DNA of 64,000 bases from Tachypleus tridentatus (GCF_004210375.1 NC_134829.1:23948034-24012033), one strand, 5' to 3'. Positions 1 to 12,200 are shown, numbered from the stretch's first letter. Notes: a model not told the origin generated them from the letters alone. A program made the numbers and translations.

Positions 1-190
1 GCCGTCCCTAATTTAGCAGGGTAAGACTAGAGGGAAGGTAGCTAGTCATCACCGCCCACCGCCAACTTTTGGGCTACTCTTTTACCAACGAATAGTGGGA
101 TTGACTGTAACATTATAACGCCCCGACGGCTGAAAGGGCAAGCATGTTTGGTGCGACCGGGAGTCGAACGTCTTAACCCACCCGGCTATA
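1..190 (-). mobile_element. tRNA-derived SINE, family A, cut by window edge
   Basis: The body and tRNA-like head of the common SINE lie here in reverse orientation: the body (CCGTCCCTAATTTAGCAG, AGACTAGAGGGAAGG) comes first and the head last. The tail is off the left edge. The head is shortened, because the anticodon-arm part is missing between the B-box region and the final proline-rich-looking CCACCCGGC. It is an old, diverged copy. Confidence 0.85.
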
Positions 191-540
191 CAGACAGCAA
201 AATATAACATTAGGAAAGTAAGTTACACTACAAGGCTATTTAAATGAAAAATGGAGACAAACACCAACGTGAAGGTATTTTACACACTAGGGTATTCTGA
301 CGGGTGAAATGACTGTTTTAACAAATACCCAGTCTTGAACATTATTTAGCATAATTTTTTTTACTTATATTAATTCATTTAAGTTGGTTAGGTCTCTCGA
401 AGTTTAACTCTGGTGTAAGGTATTCGAACTTGCCCTCTAAATGTAAATAAATTGTTTCAAAAATTATATGAAAGAATTCTTGGAGCGCTATATTTAAATT
501 TTTAACTTCTAAGCATACATTTCTTCTGAAAACGACAAGT
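191..540. other. Unrecognised AT-rich sequence
   Basis: I see no coding exon, tRNA-like head or tandem repeat here. It could be the decayed 5' part of the LINE that becomes readable from about 541. Confidence 0.4.
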
Positions 541-1385
541 CTCGTGGACCAGGTAATATTTCCCCAACGGTTTTGAAAGAGGTTAAGAAATTGGATATGC
601 GAGACATTTGCTACTATATTTTGTAAGGCAATAAACAGTGGATAGGTGCCAAAGGAGTGGACGTTTTCTAGGGAAATAACAAAAATTATCCCAGTAATTA
701 TTGACTCATTAGCCTTACATCAACCTGTGGGAAAAGATTTGGAAAGTCTGATAAAAGATGTTAACAAATTAATTTAACAAAGTTTAGAATATTATTAGAT
801 AAACATAGTTTCACTAAAATAAAATTATGCTTTGTAAATCTTTGGACCTTCTTTGAAAAGGTTACTGCTTATGTAGATGAGGTTGAGGATGTAGGTTTCG
901 TATATCTAGATTTTCATAAAGCATTTGACAAGATGTCAGATAAAAGGCTTGTAAAACTATTTCAATGGGTTTGGGGAGTAAGTTAGCAAACTGGCTAAAA
1001 GAGACTGGATGGAAGAAAGTAGAGGGCTGTTATAAATCGAGTTCAGTCAAACTGGATTAATGTCACAAGTGTTCTACCTCGGAGCTCAGTCTTAAGACCT
1101 TTGCTCTTTTTGATTTACATCAATGACATAGTTGCAAAAATGGACAATAAATTACTTAAACTTACTAATGATATCAAAGGTGTTGCTGGCTGCGAAGAGG
1201 ATTCTGCTGCTTTACGAAAGGATTTAGATCATTTAATGAATTGGACAAATAAATGGAAGATGGGTATTAATTATAATAAATAATAGATAATGCATATGGA
1301 TTACCATAATTCGAATTATAAGTATAATTTAGATGGGACCAAACTTAACAGACAATCTGTAAAACAGACAGTTTTTCTGTAAAAC
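541..1385 (+). pseudogene. CR1/Jockey-like LINE reverse transcriptase relic, 5' part
   Basis: Reading across several frames gives fragments in the order expected of a non-LTR reverse transcriptase. They are a 'GPGNISPTVLKEVKK' start near 545, 'FEKVTAYVDE' near 855, 'VYLDFHKAFDK' near 900, 'INRVQSNWINVTS' near 1035, and 'PLLFLIYINDI' near 1100 followed by 'DLDHLMNWTNKWKMGINYNK' up to 1281. The catalytic FADD/YADD box is degraded to LTND, and frames are broken by stops and indels, so it is dead. The element resumes at about 2794 after an insertion. The clade is assigned by resemblance only; CR1, L2 and Jockey share this pattern. Confidence 0.85.
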
Positions 1386-2793
1386 ATTTCAAATAAAATT
1401 GATCAAACGAGACATCAGTATTTTTGCTTGTGCAATAATTTATTTCTAAAGTTTAAAAAATATAAGTTAAGAAACTTTAAAAACTCTACACGTTTGGGTG
1501 GAAATAATTCCACCATCTTCAGGAGAATAAATCACGAAATACACATAAAGTTTTTTCATAAACCTAGTGCACGTGTATAATAACCATGTTTTACAGTGGC
1601 TCCATTTACATGAACAGTTTAAAAGAAATTACTTCCATAACTCCGGCCCGGCATGGCCCGGTGGTTAAGGCACTCGATTCGTAATCCGAGGGTCGCAGGT
1701 TCGGATTCCCGTCACATCAAACATATTCGCCCTTTCAGCTGTGGGAGTATTGTAACGTTACGGTCAATCCTACTATTCATTAGTAGACGGTGGCCGGTGA
1801 TGACTAGCTGTCTTCCCTCAAGTCTTACACTGCAAAATTAGGGACGGCTAGCGCAGATAGCCCTCGTGTAGGTTTGCGTGAAAATCAAACCGCTCTTTGG
1901 CCTAAATCTCTATTTAAATTCATTTTGTTTTTAACAGTTTTTAAGAACTCTATTACATTTAGTTCATCTTGTTCCTTTAAATGTTTAAGAATTTTTACAT
2001 CCCCCCTCACTAACGTGTAGAATTCCCCACATGTTCCGCCGAAGCCAATTCACCCATTTTTCAATAATTCACTGTATTTTGATGATCTCTTGTTCTACAT
2101 TTTACGTACCTACTTGTCTGGCTAATATAACTTATACCACAAGTACCTGAAATTATATACATATATACTACATTTATCCTTTAATTTAATTTTATCTTTC
2201 AAACCATTAATTATATGGCTTAATTTTAATTGAGGAGTGAATGCTATTTCTCAATTCAATCTCTCCCTAAACACATTACCCATTTTTATTGAGCATTAAT
2301 ATGTCCAAAAACGTTAACTTTATTGTAATATTTACTAAACCTACTATCTATGATTGTAGATTGATACTTTCTGCTAATCGATTTCAGTTTTAAATAAGAT
2401 AACACTAACATCAAATTCTACACGTGTTATAGATTAGGATAGTGTAAAAAAATCCTTAAATACGTAACATAAAAGATGAACTAAACGTAAGTGAATTCTT
2501 AGAAATTGTTTAAAACAAAATGAATGTAAATGGAGATTTAGGTCAAGGAGCCATGGAAGTAAATTTTTGTTGTAGATGGCGCCACTGTAAAACATGTTCA
2601 TTATATACGTACATAGGTTTGTAAAAAAACTTCATGTGTATTTCGTGGTTTATTTTTATGAAGCTGGTGGAATTATTTCTATCGAAATATGTAGAGTTAA
2701 TAAATTTTTCAAATTATATTTTAAACTTTACAAATAAATTATTGTGCAAGTAAAACGTATTGATGTCTCGTTTGATTAATTTTGTTTAAAAAT
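1386..2793. mobile_element. Inverted-repeat (foldback/MITE-like) DNA element inserted in the LINE
   Basis: Two arms of about 390-400 bp are reverse complements with moderate divergence. The left arm is 1386 to about 2035, minus the SINE inside it; the right arm is about 2405-2793. Matching landmarks are ATCAAACGAGACATCA (about 1401) against TGATGTCTCGTTTGAT (about 2761), CATGTTTTACAGTGGC (about 1587) against GCCACTGTAAAACATG (about 2580), and ACGTGTAGAATT near 2010 against its complement near 2410. The spacer of about 370 bp has no recognisable transposase. Its ends coincide with the break in LINE coding similarity, so it inserted into the LINE. No clear target-site duplication was found and the superfamily is unknown. 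Confidence 0.8.
1645..1890 (+). mobile_element. tRNA-derived SINE, family A, inside the left arm of the inverted-repeat element
   Basis: It starts with the head GGCCCGGCATGGCCCGG and carries a mutated B box (GGTTCGGATTCC), the body motif CTACTATTCATTAGTAG and the tail TTTGCGTGAAAATCAAAC. The arm of the surrounding element continues on both sides: CTCC before the SINE and GCTCTTTGGCC after it correspond to an uninterrupted stretch in the other arm. This gives the order of events LINE, then inverted-repeat element, then SINE. Confidence 0.9.
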
Positions 2794-3330
2794 CTTAAGA
2801 GTGACAAGAAAGTTGTCTTGATCTAATAGTTGATCAATATCTAGGGCCATTTAAGCAATGTACAGCTGCAAGTGATAGAGCAGATAGGATTTTATATTGT
2901 GTCTATAGAAATATTAAATACAAGTCTAAAGTTGTTATAATTTTATTGTATGTGTCATTGGTTATGTCATATTTAGAGTATTGTGCTAAGTCTTAGTCTC
3001 TTTACCTTAGGAAGGCGTTGATTTTATTAGAAAGGGTTCAGAGTAAGGCTACTAAAATGGTGCCTTGAATGAACAGGTTGTTATATGAAAAGTGCTTAAG
3101 ATCTCTGAAATTGTTTTCGCTTGAAAACGTGAAAGGGAATTGAGAGTATTGGTGAATCACCTTTATTCATACATTTAATAGGAGTCATTTTTAGTAAAAC
3201 AGTTTTATGCTATGGGGGCAGTAAATTTAAGTCAGTCTGAGAATAAGCTTTAACTATATGAATTATAAGGGTTAGCTTTGAGTGATATTTTGTTACTTAA
3301 TAGTTTTAGCTTAGTCAAGAGGATGGCACA
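2794..3330 (+). pseudogene. CR1/Jockey-like LINE relic, 3' part
   Basis: This continues the LINE from before the inserted element. Readable fragments are 'FKQCTAASDRADRILYCVYRNIKYKSKVV' split over about 2850-2940 (quoted in pieces: FKQCTAASDRAD, ILYCVYRNIKYKSK), 'SYLEYCAKS' near 2968, 'LLERVQSKATKMVP' near 3027 and 'NRLLYEKCLRSLKLFSLENV' near 3075. These match the conserved C-terminal region after the reverse-transcriptase domain in this LINE type. In-frame stops show it is inactive. The 3' boundary is uncertain. Confidence 0.85.
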
Positions 3331-3794
3331 TCCAAGATGGACCAATAGAATCCTTGTTGTTCCTATTCATTATCTTATGTTATGCCATTTAACCTTCTTA
3401 TAATTTTTTATGACAATCAAATCAACCCTACATGCTACTTAAGAATTTATTCTGTTCGCAACATTTTCTGATAATTATCGATTAAAACAATGAATGTAGA
3501 TGATAAAATGTGTGGTATTGATACGCAGTACTTTTTGTAGAAAATTATCTCAGTATTATCAAAAAGGAAGGGTGACAAGAACAAAGAATTTATGATTTGT
3601 AAGTTATTAACTAATAACTTTCTACATTGTGATTGTTGTGGATACTATCGTTTTAAGCATTCCGTTATTTTAAAACGTAGAAACCCAGTATTATTTGTGT
3701 ACAACTGGTCTATCAATGAAACTGATTATCGAGAAGTTTCTGTACTTCAAAACTAAAAGTAAAACTGAATTATTTTCTAGTTAAAAAAGCTGTT
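3331..3794. other. Unrecognised sequence
   Basis: It may include the LINE 3' untranslated region. I see no gene or repeat. Confidence 0.4.
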
Positions 3795-4093
3795 CAGACT
3801 TATCTGTTTGTTTGTTTTTGAATTTCGCACAAAGCTACTCGAGGGCCATCTGTGCTAGCCGTCCCTAATTTAGCAGTGTAAGACTAGAGGGAAGGCAGAT
3901 AGTCATCACCACCCACCGCCAACTCTTGGGCTACTCTTTTACCAACGAATAGTGGGATTGACCGTCACATTGTAACGGCCCCACGGCTGGGAGGGCGTGC
4001 ATGTTTGGCGCGATGGGGATGCGAACCCGCGATCCTCAGATTACGAGTCGCATGCCTTAACACGCTTGGCCATGCCGGACCACAGACTTATCT
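3795..4093 (-). mobile_element. tRNA-derived SINE, family A, with target-site duplication
   Basis: The element occupies about 3806-4082 and is flanked by a perfect 11-bp direct repeat, CAGACTTATCT, at 3795-3805 and 4083-4093. The duplication is direct evidence of LINE-assisted retrotransposition. The head (CATGCCGGACC at the right end) and the variant CACGGCTGGGAGGGCG place it near the younger subfamily found at 7938 and 60353. Confidence 0.93.
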
Positions 4094-4300
4094 ATTGTTG
4101 ACAGTTGCCTTATTAACGAATGTTTGTTTGTGTTTAAGCGCTAAGCTATGAAGGATATACACATTGCACACTGAGAGTATTAAGCCTCAAAGTTACCGCT
4201 GGATCATAGATGAGTATCAGTAAAAAGGTTGTCTTGTCTTACACACTTCATATGGTTATTTCTGGTTTCAAAGGAAAAACTCTGGTTGTGCTTATTTAGT

Positions 4301-4415
4301 GTGCCCTCTGGTGAGTCAATAGTAAGTTTATGGGCTTACATTGTTAAAGTCCGGGATTCAATTCCCCGCGGTGAGCACAGTAGATAGCCTAATGTGGTTT
4401 AGCACTAAAGCAATA
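4301..4415 (+). mobile_element. tRNA-derived short SINE, family B, diverged
   Basis: It shows a B-box-like GGATTCAATTCCC, then CGCGGTGAGCACAG, and the family tail AGATAGCCTAATGTGG followed by TTTAGCACTAAAGC. The head is badly mutated. Confidence 0.6.
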
Positions 4416-4479
4416 AAGCTTTATTGTTAATACAATAGAATTTTATAGAATGTATAGGGCAATGGCATATTTTTATTGT

Positions 4480-4614
4480 CGTAATGTTTAAGCCCCCCAG
4501 TGGCACAGCGGAATATCTTCGGAAAATCGAGTTTTGATACCCTTGGTGGGAAGAACATAAATAGCCCTTTGGATGGCTTTGCGCTTAATAACAAATAAAC
4601 AAACGTAATGTTTA
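4480..4614 (+). mobile_element. tRNA-derived short SINE, family B, with target-site duplication
   Basis: The element spans about 4491-4603, from CCCCCCAGTGGCACAGCGG to an AAATAAACAAA tail. It is flanked by an 11-bp direct repeat, CGTAATGTTTA, at 4480-4490 and 4604-4614. Family B is about 120 bp, with a tRNA-like head and a tail resembling that of family A but with no long body. Confidence 0.88.
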
Positions 4615-5235
4615 CGAAAGGTCTGTTTCAATGCTTAACTTTGGCACTGAAAACGTCGATACTACATTTAACTTTTACATTTTGTTTCAGAAAGAAATGT
4701 GATTGAAAGCATTTAAAATACGTGTTAATGTCAATTGTTCTGCTAATGATAATTAAATGTTCTGAAATGACTGGTAATTAGCATGTTACAGAAACAAGAA
4801 GAAAACGTAAGAGAGTAAACATGGATGAGTTAAAGTTGCTACAACATATTTGGAGCTCTGTTGGGAAAAAACAACTTAGATAAATTAATTAGTTCTGTTC
4901 CTTCGGGAAATAAATCACAAAGAAAGTATTGTTTTCATTCCCTTTAGTAGATCCATTAATCTTAGGACCAAATTACTACGCACAAGTTGTCCCCAACAAC
5001 TAACCGCCTAAAAATATTTTTTATATATATTTTAAACACAGCTTTAGTGACAATCGAGTTCTGTAAATTTTTAAAAATAAATTTTCGACAAAGCTTTTAA
5101 AAATAAGTCCATATTCTTGCAGGTTTAGACATCAAGGTCTCAAGGCCGTTTTAAATTTGAAACAAAAAAATTAATACAACGATCGCTCAACTTTCATTGA
5201 CAAGCTGATTTTTCCCATGAGAAACGTTCTGGTAT
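4615..5235. other. Unrecognised AT-rich sequence
   Basis: I see no exon or repeat here. Confidence 0.4.
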
Positions 5236-5516
5236 TACTTGTACATTGGCCCGGTATGGTCAGGTGGTTAAGGAACTCGACTCGTAATCTTAGGGTCGAG
5301 TGGTTCGAATCCCCATCTCAACAAACATGCTCACCTTTTCAGCCGTAAGGTTGTTATAATGTGACGGTCAATCTTAATCTCACTATTTGTTGGTAAAAGA
5401 GTAACCCAAGGGTTGCCTTCCCTCTAGTCTTACACTGCTAAATTATGGACGGCTAGCACAGATAGTTCTCGTGTAGCTTTGCGCGAAATTCAAAACAAAC
5501 CACAATACTTATACAT
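5236..5516 (+). mobile_element. tRNA-derived SINE, family A, internally deleted
   Basis: Head GGCCCGGTATGGTCAGGTGG at 5248, tail ending CAAAACAAAC at 5500. The flanks TACTTGTACAT (5236-5246) and TACTTATACAT (5506-5516) form an 11-bp target-site duplication with one mismatch. About 20 bases are missing in the body between CCCAAGGGTTG and CCTTCCCTCTAG. Confidence 0.9.
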
Positions 5517-7925
5517 AAAAAAAAACATTTTTCAATATCCTAAATAACTAAATAAGTGCATAACTTCTGAAAGCTTTCAAAGGTAATAAATGTCATTTTT
5601 GACCAAAATTAATCATTTTACGATATCGTAGTTAATTGTGTTCCTATTCAGCGGTTCAACAGCTAGATTTTATTTCGAGGGCTGAAGTGACTTAGCTATA
5701 ATAATTCTAAATTCTACAGATTTGTAGTTGTGGACAAAGAAAGAGAGACAAAGAGAAATGAAATGATAGCTACTACTTTTAAACTTAAAATTCACCGTGT
5801 GTGTGTTTTTTACTTCAGTCAAGTGTTTGTGACGTTTCACAACATTCAAATAACGTTATGGGCTAGAGATTACATTACATAAGCAGAACAAGTTGATGTA
5901 TTATTTTTACATTGTAACGCTTTCGCAAAAAAAGATCTAAAGTTTAACCTTAAAATGATTCTATACACACGTTTTGCAAATAACACGTGTATTTCCAGCT
6001 CGTTCCTCGTTCTTTCGTTATATAGCAAAATGAACTATAGACCCGTATACACGATTTGATCTAAAATCCAATGTTTACTTAAAGGATATATTCATAAGAA
6101 CTTGTCAGTTATAAGTGTACTCCAGATTTCGCTTGCTGATGTCTGAATTATATTAATCAAAATCTGAGTATTCTTTAAATTATAATGCTTAGTTGAGATT
6201 AAAAAGAATCAGACATGATATATTTTATGCTAGACTTTAATATGCATGCGTCTTTGCTCGTGATGTTGGCCTCGTTATCAGTTTTCGATTAATTACAACT
6301 AGACTAACGTCGAGCCAGTTGTTTTATAACAAAAACAATATTTTCATTGATTTTCTCCATAGTTACATGTAGCCAATAGACACCATCTGAGTGTAAGTTT
6401 TATTTTTTATTATGAAATATGTTTTCATTTTTATTCTTCTAATTCACCTCCATGACTTTGGAGTAACAGTTTTACACTAATAGAAAACTGTGCTCACTAG
6501 GGGTCTGAACTAAATACCTTAATATATTTCAGTGCTGTTAATAACAATAAGATGAAACTGGAATTTTTAGGCTTAACGGTGCCTTATGCGTGTGCGGGTT
6601 AAGCGGCGAGATTAGATTAAACTATAGTTATCTAATTTTGAGCTTCTCATTAGAAAGAATGCAGCTACCAAAAGGTCATTGTCCGGTCCTATAAACCTAA
6701 AACAGATTTGACTCTATCTTTTATAACTTGTCCACAGCTGAAAGTATGGTGTCTTGAATTTCGGGCTTTTCGATTCACAGACGTACACGCTAACCATTAG
6801 CTCAAGCCTTACCTAGCTAAACATCACCAGGATTGTATATCGTACAACCAAGATGAACATGAAGCTATTAAAACTAGTTTTATAAACTTGGCTTAGAATT
6901 TCACATGTCTCAAATGTTTTATGGTGTTAAACTGAATGCCGAAAGTGCTAGCCAGTTATTGGCAGTGTAAGAAAGATTAGACCTTGATAGCTTAAACACG
7001 ACAAAGAGAGACAAAGTCGTAAGTGTATGTTAAACACAGAATAGAATCCAATAAAGTTTTTATATGAAAGTATGTTATAAATGTGAGTGAAAATGCGAAG
7101 TTATGGTTTTACTATGTGCAGTATAAACTCCACAATGATATAAATAATGTGTTTTTCTGTTCCTCAGTTATCTGTATGTGCGTTTCTTTAGTGCTATTGC
7201 CATAGAGTTGCTACTACACGGTCATGATTATTTGTATATTATTACATAGATTTCTAGTTGTCTGTACAAAAATCTGTTTGCTTTGTGGGATAATATCTAT
7301 TGTGTTTATGTGGTTATTCCAATTAAATAACATGTACACACAGATGAGTAGGTCAACTTTGTACGGCTAAACTCTAAAAACAACAAGGAGAAAAACTGGT
7401 TTCCATAGCAGCGTACTGGTCCTTTGAGTTGTTACCTGTAAAAATGTAAACCTATAAGCTGAATCCTACAAGAGTGGAGTTTGGCGACTTCCTTACCTTC
7501 CTGACTCTTACAGCCATTGATGGTGAAAAGAATGACTAGAAGGCGAGCAGAGTTCCAGTGCAGTAATACATTTTGTATGGTTAATTTAAAAAAAATCGTG
7601 AAAACAGAACTTACCATCTTATTGCTACTGACCTATCATGCTTTTCATAAATGTATTCATAGGAAAATGTGAACGTATATATTTGAAATAATATAAATAT
7701 ATAATAGAAGGAAAATTCTCATTAGTAGGCTAAACTTTCCAGATAAGCAGCAAATTTTGAACTATTGTAAGTCTGACACATAACTGTACTGTGCATTCTA
7801 CTGTTTCACTATTTAAAGGCTAACAAACCTAATAGTGCTTATAGTTTGCAGTATAAATATGGTTTCTATTCACATATGCAATAAAAGTTACACTGATACG
7901 ACAGTTAACTATTTGAAGATGTGAT
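5517..7925. other. Unrecognised intergenic sequence
   Basis: No exon with convincing coding character or splice signals was found on either strand. A degenerate tRNA-like stretch on the - strand at about 6740-6800 (CTAATGGTTAGCGTG in reverse) may be an ancient SINE head. The rest is AT-rich single-copy-looking sequence. Confidence 0.4.
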
Positions 7926-8232
7926 CTGCTCTTAGTATTGTTTTGTTTGTTTGTTTGTTTTGGAATTTCGCACAAAGCTACTCGAGGGCTATCTGTGCTA
8001 GCCGTCCCTAATTTTGCAGGGTAAGACTAGAGGGAAGGCAGCTAGTCATCACCACCCACCGCCAACTCTTGGACTACTCTTTTACCAACGAATAGTGGGA
8101 TTGACCGTCACATATACGCCCCCACGGCTGGGAGGGCGAGCATGTTTAGCGCGACGCGGGCGCGAACCCGCGACCCTCGGATTACGAGTCGCACGCCTTA
8201 CGCGCTTGGCCATGCCAGGCCTGCTCTTAGTA
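7926..8232 (-). mobile_element. Young family A SINE with perfect target-site duplication
   Basis: The element at 7938-8220 begins with a (TTTG)n run, the reverse of the AAAC tail, and ends at CATGCCAGGC. It is flanked by a perfect 12-bp duplication CTGCTCTTAGTA (7926-7937 and 8221-8232). The B box is intact, and the GC-rich variant CGCGACGCGGGCGCGAACC is shared almost base for base with the copy at 60353-60629. Low divergence between the two copies indicates recent activity. Confidence 0.96.
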
Positions 8233-8440
8233 AATAAATATATTTGTGTGTGTGAAGGCATATACATTTAGGGTTAGCACACATTCATATATCTATAGAA
8301 AATAAATATGGAATTTTAGAAAAGTTATTAGATAATGTTTTGTGACAATTGACTAGAATGTTTAGTGCAAGTGCAACAAATCTGATTTATATTCCTTATC
8401 TCATAACCATTCTAAATGCTGATAAGTCCTAATCTGAGCT

Positions 8441-8940
8441 NNNNNNNNNNNNNNNNNNNNNNNNNNNNNNNNNNNNNNNNNNNNNNNNNNNNNNNNNNNN
8501 NNNNNNNNNNNNNNNNNNNNNNNNNNNNNNNNNNNNNNNNNNNNNNNNNNNNNNNNNNNNNNNNNNNNNNNNNNNNNNNNNNNNNNNNNNNNNNNNNNNN
8601 NNNNNNNNNNNNNNNNNNNNNNNNNNNNNNNNNNNNNNNNNNNNNNNNNNNNNNNNNNNNNNNNNNNNNNNNNNNNNNNNNNNNNNNNNNNNNNNNNNNN
8701 NNNNNNNNNNNNNNNNNNNNNNNNNNNNNNNNNNNNNNNNNNNNNNNNNNNNNNNNNNNNNNNNNNNNNNNNNNNNNNNNNNNNNNNNNNNNNNNNNNNN
8801 NNNNNNNNNNNNNNNNNNNNNNNNNNNNNNNNNNNNNNNNNNNNNNNNNNNNNNNNNNNNNNNNNNNNNNNNNNNNNNNNNNNNNNNNNNNNNNNNNNNN
8901 NNNNNNNNNNNNNNNNNNNNNNNNNNNNNNNNNNNNNNNN
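8441..8940. other. Assembly gap of 500 Ns
   Basis: The stretch is exactly 500 undetermined bases, a size that suggests a fixed-length or estimated scaffold gap. Open frames spanning it are meaningless. Confidence 0.99.
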
Positions 8941-9007
8941 GTGGTTTGAATCATTTTTCTTACATGTACTGCAGAAAAAATGTAAATCCAGTTAAGTACA
9001 AAGACAA

Positions 9008-9284
9008 GGCCCAGCATGGCCAGGTGGGTTAAGGCGTTCGACTCGTAATTTGAGGGTCGCGGGTTCGAATCCCGGTCGCTCCAAACATGCTCACCCTTTC
9101 AGCCGTGGGGGCGTTATAAAGTGACGGTCAATCCCACTATTCGTTGGTAAAGAGTAGCCCAAGAGTTGGCGGTGGATGGAGATGACTAGATGCTTTCCCT
9201 CTAGTCTTACACCACTAAATTAGGGACGGCTAGCGCAGATAACCCTTGAGTAGCTTTACCCGAAATTCAAAAAACAAACAAAAA
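9008..9284 (+). mobile_element. tRNA-derived SINE, family A
   Basis: It is near full length, from GGCCCAGCATGGCCAGG (A-box region) through the intact B box GGTTCGAATCC to the tail CAAAAAACAAACAAAAA. It starts 67 bases after the assembly gap, and such repeats may be why the gap exists. Confidence 0.93.
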
Positions 9285-12200
9285 GCAAGTATAATGACAA
9301 ATTAGATGAGAACCATGACAACAAGTTCAGATATGTTTGTTGGGACACTTAGCAATGGGATGGAAATTACAGCCGAGTCGTTTCTCGCATCATAAAGGCT
9401 GTGTTGAAGGTGTCTAGGACGTTTTCACATGTAGGTAAATCCAAGTTTCATATCGAAGGGGATGATCAACGACATCACTGCCGTCAACCAGAATCTGGAT
9501 CATATACCCTTGGTCATGTGCATCAAGAATCCAAATAGCCCATTCTCTTTGTTCTCTATAGTTGGGTAAACATCACGAAAGACAAAGGAAAACAATGTGG
9601 AGCTGCGGATTTACTATTCAATGTTGGATCTTAAATTAGTAAGTTACATCTTGCTACAGAGTGTCAGTGACAGAATTATTTGAAATCTCGACAAAAACAC
9701 CGTTACAGGTGAGAACAAATTGACAAATATATCTGCACGAGGAAATATATTTGAGATGTTCAGAAACGTTTACGTGTAGAGAAAAGTTGAGCATCCATCT
9801 TAAAGATGATAAAATCTTAAAGTTGCATCATGTGATTTGTATCCATAGCTGGTAAAGGATCAATAGACTAACAGGATGCAGGGATTGGAGTCAAGAAAGT
9901 AAACTTGTAAAAACTGTATGAAACTGTACAGTCATCATTTAACGACTCAGCAACATATGTCAGAGAAGAAACAGCGGGTGTAGTTACTGTGGGAGAAATG
10001 TTAGAAATGTCGCAGCACTAGATGACATTGTTTACCTGAGGTCAAGGTCAAGTCGAGAGTAAGACTTAGGGCATTGATGACTAGAAGGTTTTCCAAAAGG
10101 TTCTGGGGGGCAAAGCTGCTCCATTATAGTCGACAGTTTAGAACGCATCCCGAAGACCAAACGAACATTACACACCAAGAAGTCCAAATGACTTAAATAG
10201 TAAACATCAACTCGACACAGAAGTAAAATTAAACAACCGTAATTCAAAAGCTTAACTCATCACAACAAATACCTAATCTACAAGAGTTTACAAGACTCAA
10301 TAGATGGTGTTCACTAAAGCTAACACAAGCTATGCTGATAAGCCTTGAATAAATGAACATGCAGTCCCAAGCAGAGAATTCAGCAAATTAAAAGAAAATG
10401 CATCGAACCTCTACACGACAGATTATATCTTCAATTTTATGTTTAACAAAGACAAAAATATGTATTATCATTAACCAGTTGGCCCACAGTATAATGTCGA
10501 TTAATTAATTAGACACAAAACCATAATATTATTTAAACACCTAGATTAATTTGATTTATGTTACACATATGGTGAGTTAGTAGAGGCTCAAAATCCCGTA
10601 AATAATACATACATGTTACCATTATAAGGAGCCTAATGGTATTTCTGTGGTTCGCTGACCTAAGTTGCGTTGATGAGTATTGAATAGATATTTGGGATAT
10701 TCAGAAACGTTTATGTACAGAGAAAAGCTGACACAGTACATAGACTACAACTGGAGCACAACAGAGGATGCAGTCAATCAAAGGAAGAATAAGATAATTT
10801 AGTCCTATTATAATAAAGTTTAAAATTACTGCTTTATAGTTACACCTACCTACCTCTCCAGAGATGAATACACAATCGTATAATAGAAATGCTACAAATA
10901 TAACCATTTCTGAAACCCCTTATTTAAGAGTGCATCCTAAGAAATGGTTAGAAATCTCCTCCTATCCCCTCCCAATAAACATATCTATTTAAATATACCA
11001 AATATAATGCGATTGAATCTTTCGTGCTTAATTTACATCATAACCTAATACAGCAGTGGAAAGCTGTGATTCCACAGCGACTAGTTAGCAGTAACTACGT
11101 TTCTCGAGTAACAGGTTTCTTATAATAATGCTAGAGCTATAATCATTGCTACTTTAAACATTGTAAACGAGCATTCTAAAGCTCTCCTCCATACAGTTAA
11201 TGGGTGCTAATTCATGGGAGCTGGAAAATCGAATTTCTACTAGCTGTAAATATAATACGTTTCCACGAGGCTTAATGGATTCTTTAGGTTTATAAATGAG
11301 TGTTTTGTCAATAAGAGGCAAGGAGAGACCGTTTTCGTGAGCAAACTTCTGCGAGATATTAATTTCTAATTACTTTCATTTTATGGACTCGTTGAATATA
11401 ATTGCATATTTCGATTGGGTGTCAGAAATATTTTCTTAATTTACACCATTTGCACTTAATCATTATTATTATGTCAAATTTGATAATCGAAACTGTTCCA
11501 GCGTCTTATGTCCTTCTGTTAAAACTTTATTAAAATCCATCTGGTGACTGACAAATTATTTTTTTTTTAACAAACCATTCTCTTTATCTAGAATCTTAGT
11601 AATTTTTGCATTATTAAACGTTCAGCAAAGAAATATAAATGAAATTTGCATCATATACACAGTTTATTGCCGCTTATAAAAATTAAACTTGACTTACTTT
11701 AAAAAAAATTACAGTTTCGAAGTAAAACTCAATCCATCCCATATTTCATTAATTTAAATTTAACTCATCATAACTGTAACTTAACTATCCAATCAAGCTC
11801 TTAACTGAGCCTCGTTGATATGTGACGTTAACAAAGACCAAAAGTGAAAAATATACATAAAAGAAGAAAGTCATACGTCACATTACTGACGTCAGAGAGT
11901 TATAGAATAGTTTATGTGGTGTGTACATCTTTCACAAACATGGTGAAGTATGATTACAATCATAATTGTTATAAGACATTAGTACTAGGCTAATTACCTT
12001 TCTCAATGCTACTTTCTTTATCTAATCCCTTAGGGATTGTCAAGAATTAGGAAAGTGTATAATTAATGTTCCAAACACATTGTATCTACTACACCATTGC
12101 AGACAACGAATTTCGCTTAATCAAAATTTCTTCAGACTTGGTGGTATACAATAAACACAGCATTGGTCGAAATGCTGTTTATATAACTTATATGATAGAA

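Noticed and set aside
8014..8271. 85-codon open frame with a proline-rich start
   Set aside because: It lies wholly within a young SINE; the near-identical SINE at 60353 carries the same open frame.
8412..9017. Open frames of 177 and 201 codons spanning 8412-9017
   Set aside because: They consist almost entirely of undetermined bases in the 500-N gap.
9008..9082. tRNA genes in the SINE heads (A and B boxes, CTCGTAA anticodon-like loop)
   Set aside because: Every copy is followed by the SINE body and tail and lacks a convincing cloverleaf with a paired acceptor stem, so these are tRNA-derived SINE promoters, not tRNA genes.
11875..11895. Paired CRE-like sites (ATACGTCAC, TGACGTCA)
   Set aside because: No gene or transcript start can be supported nearby, and short sites occur by chance in 64 kb.
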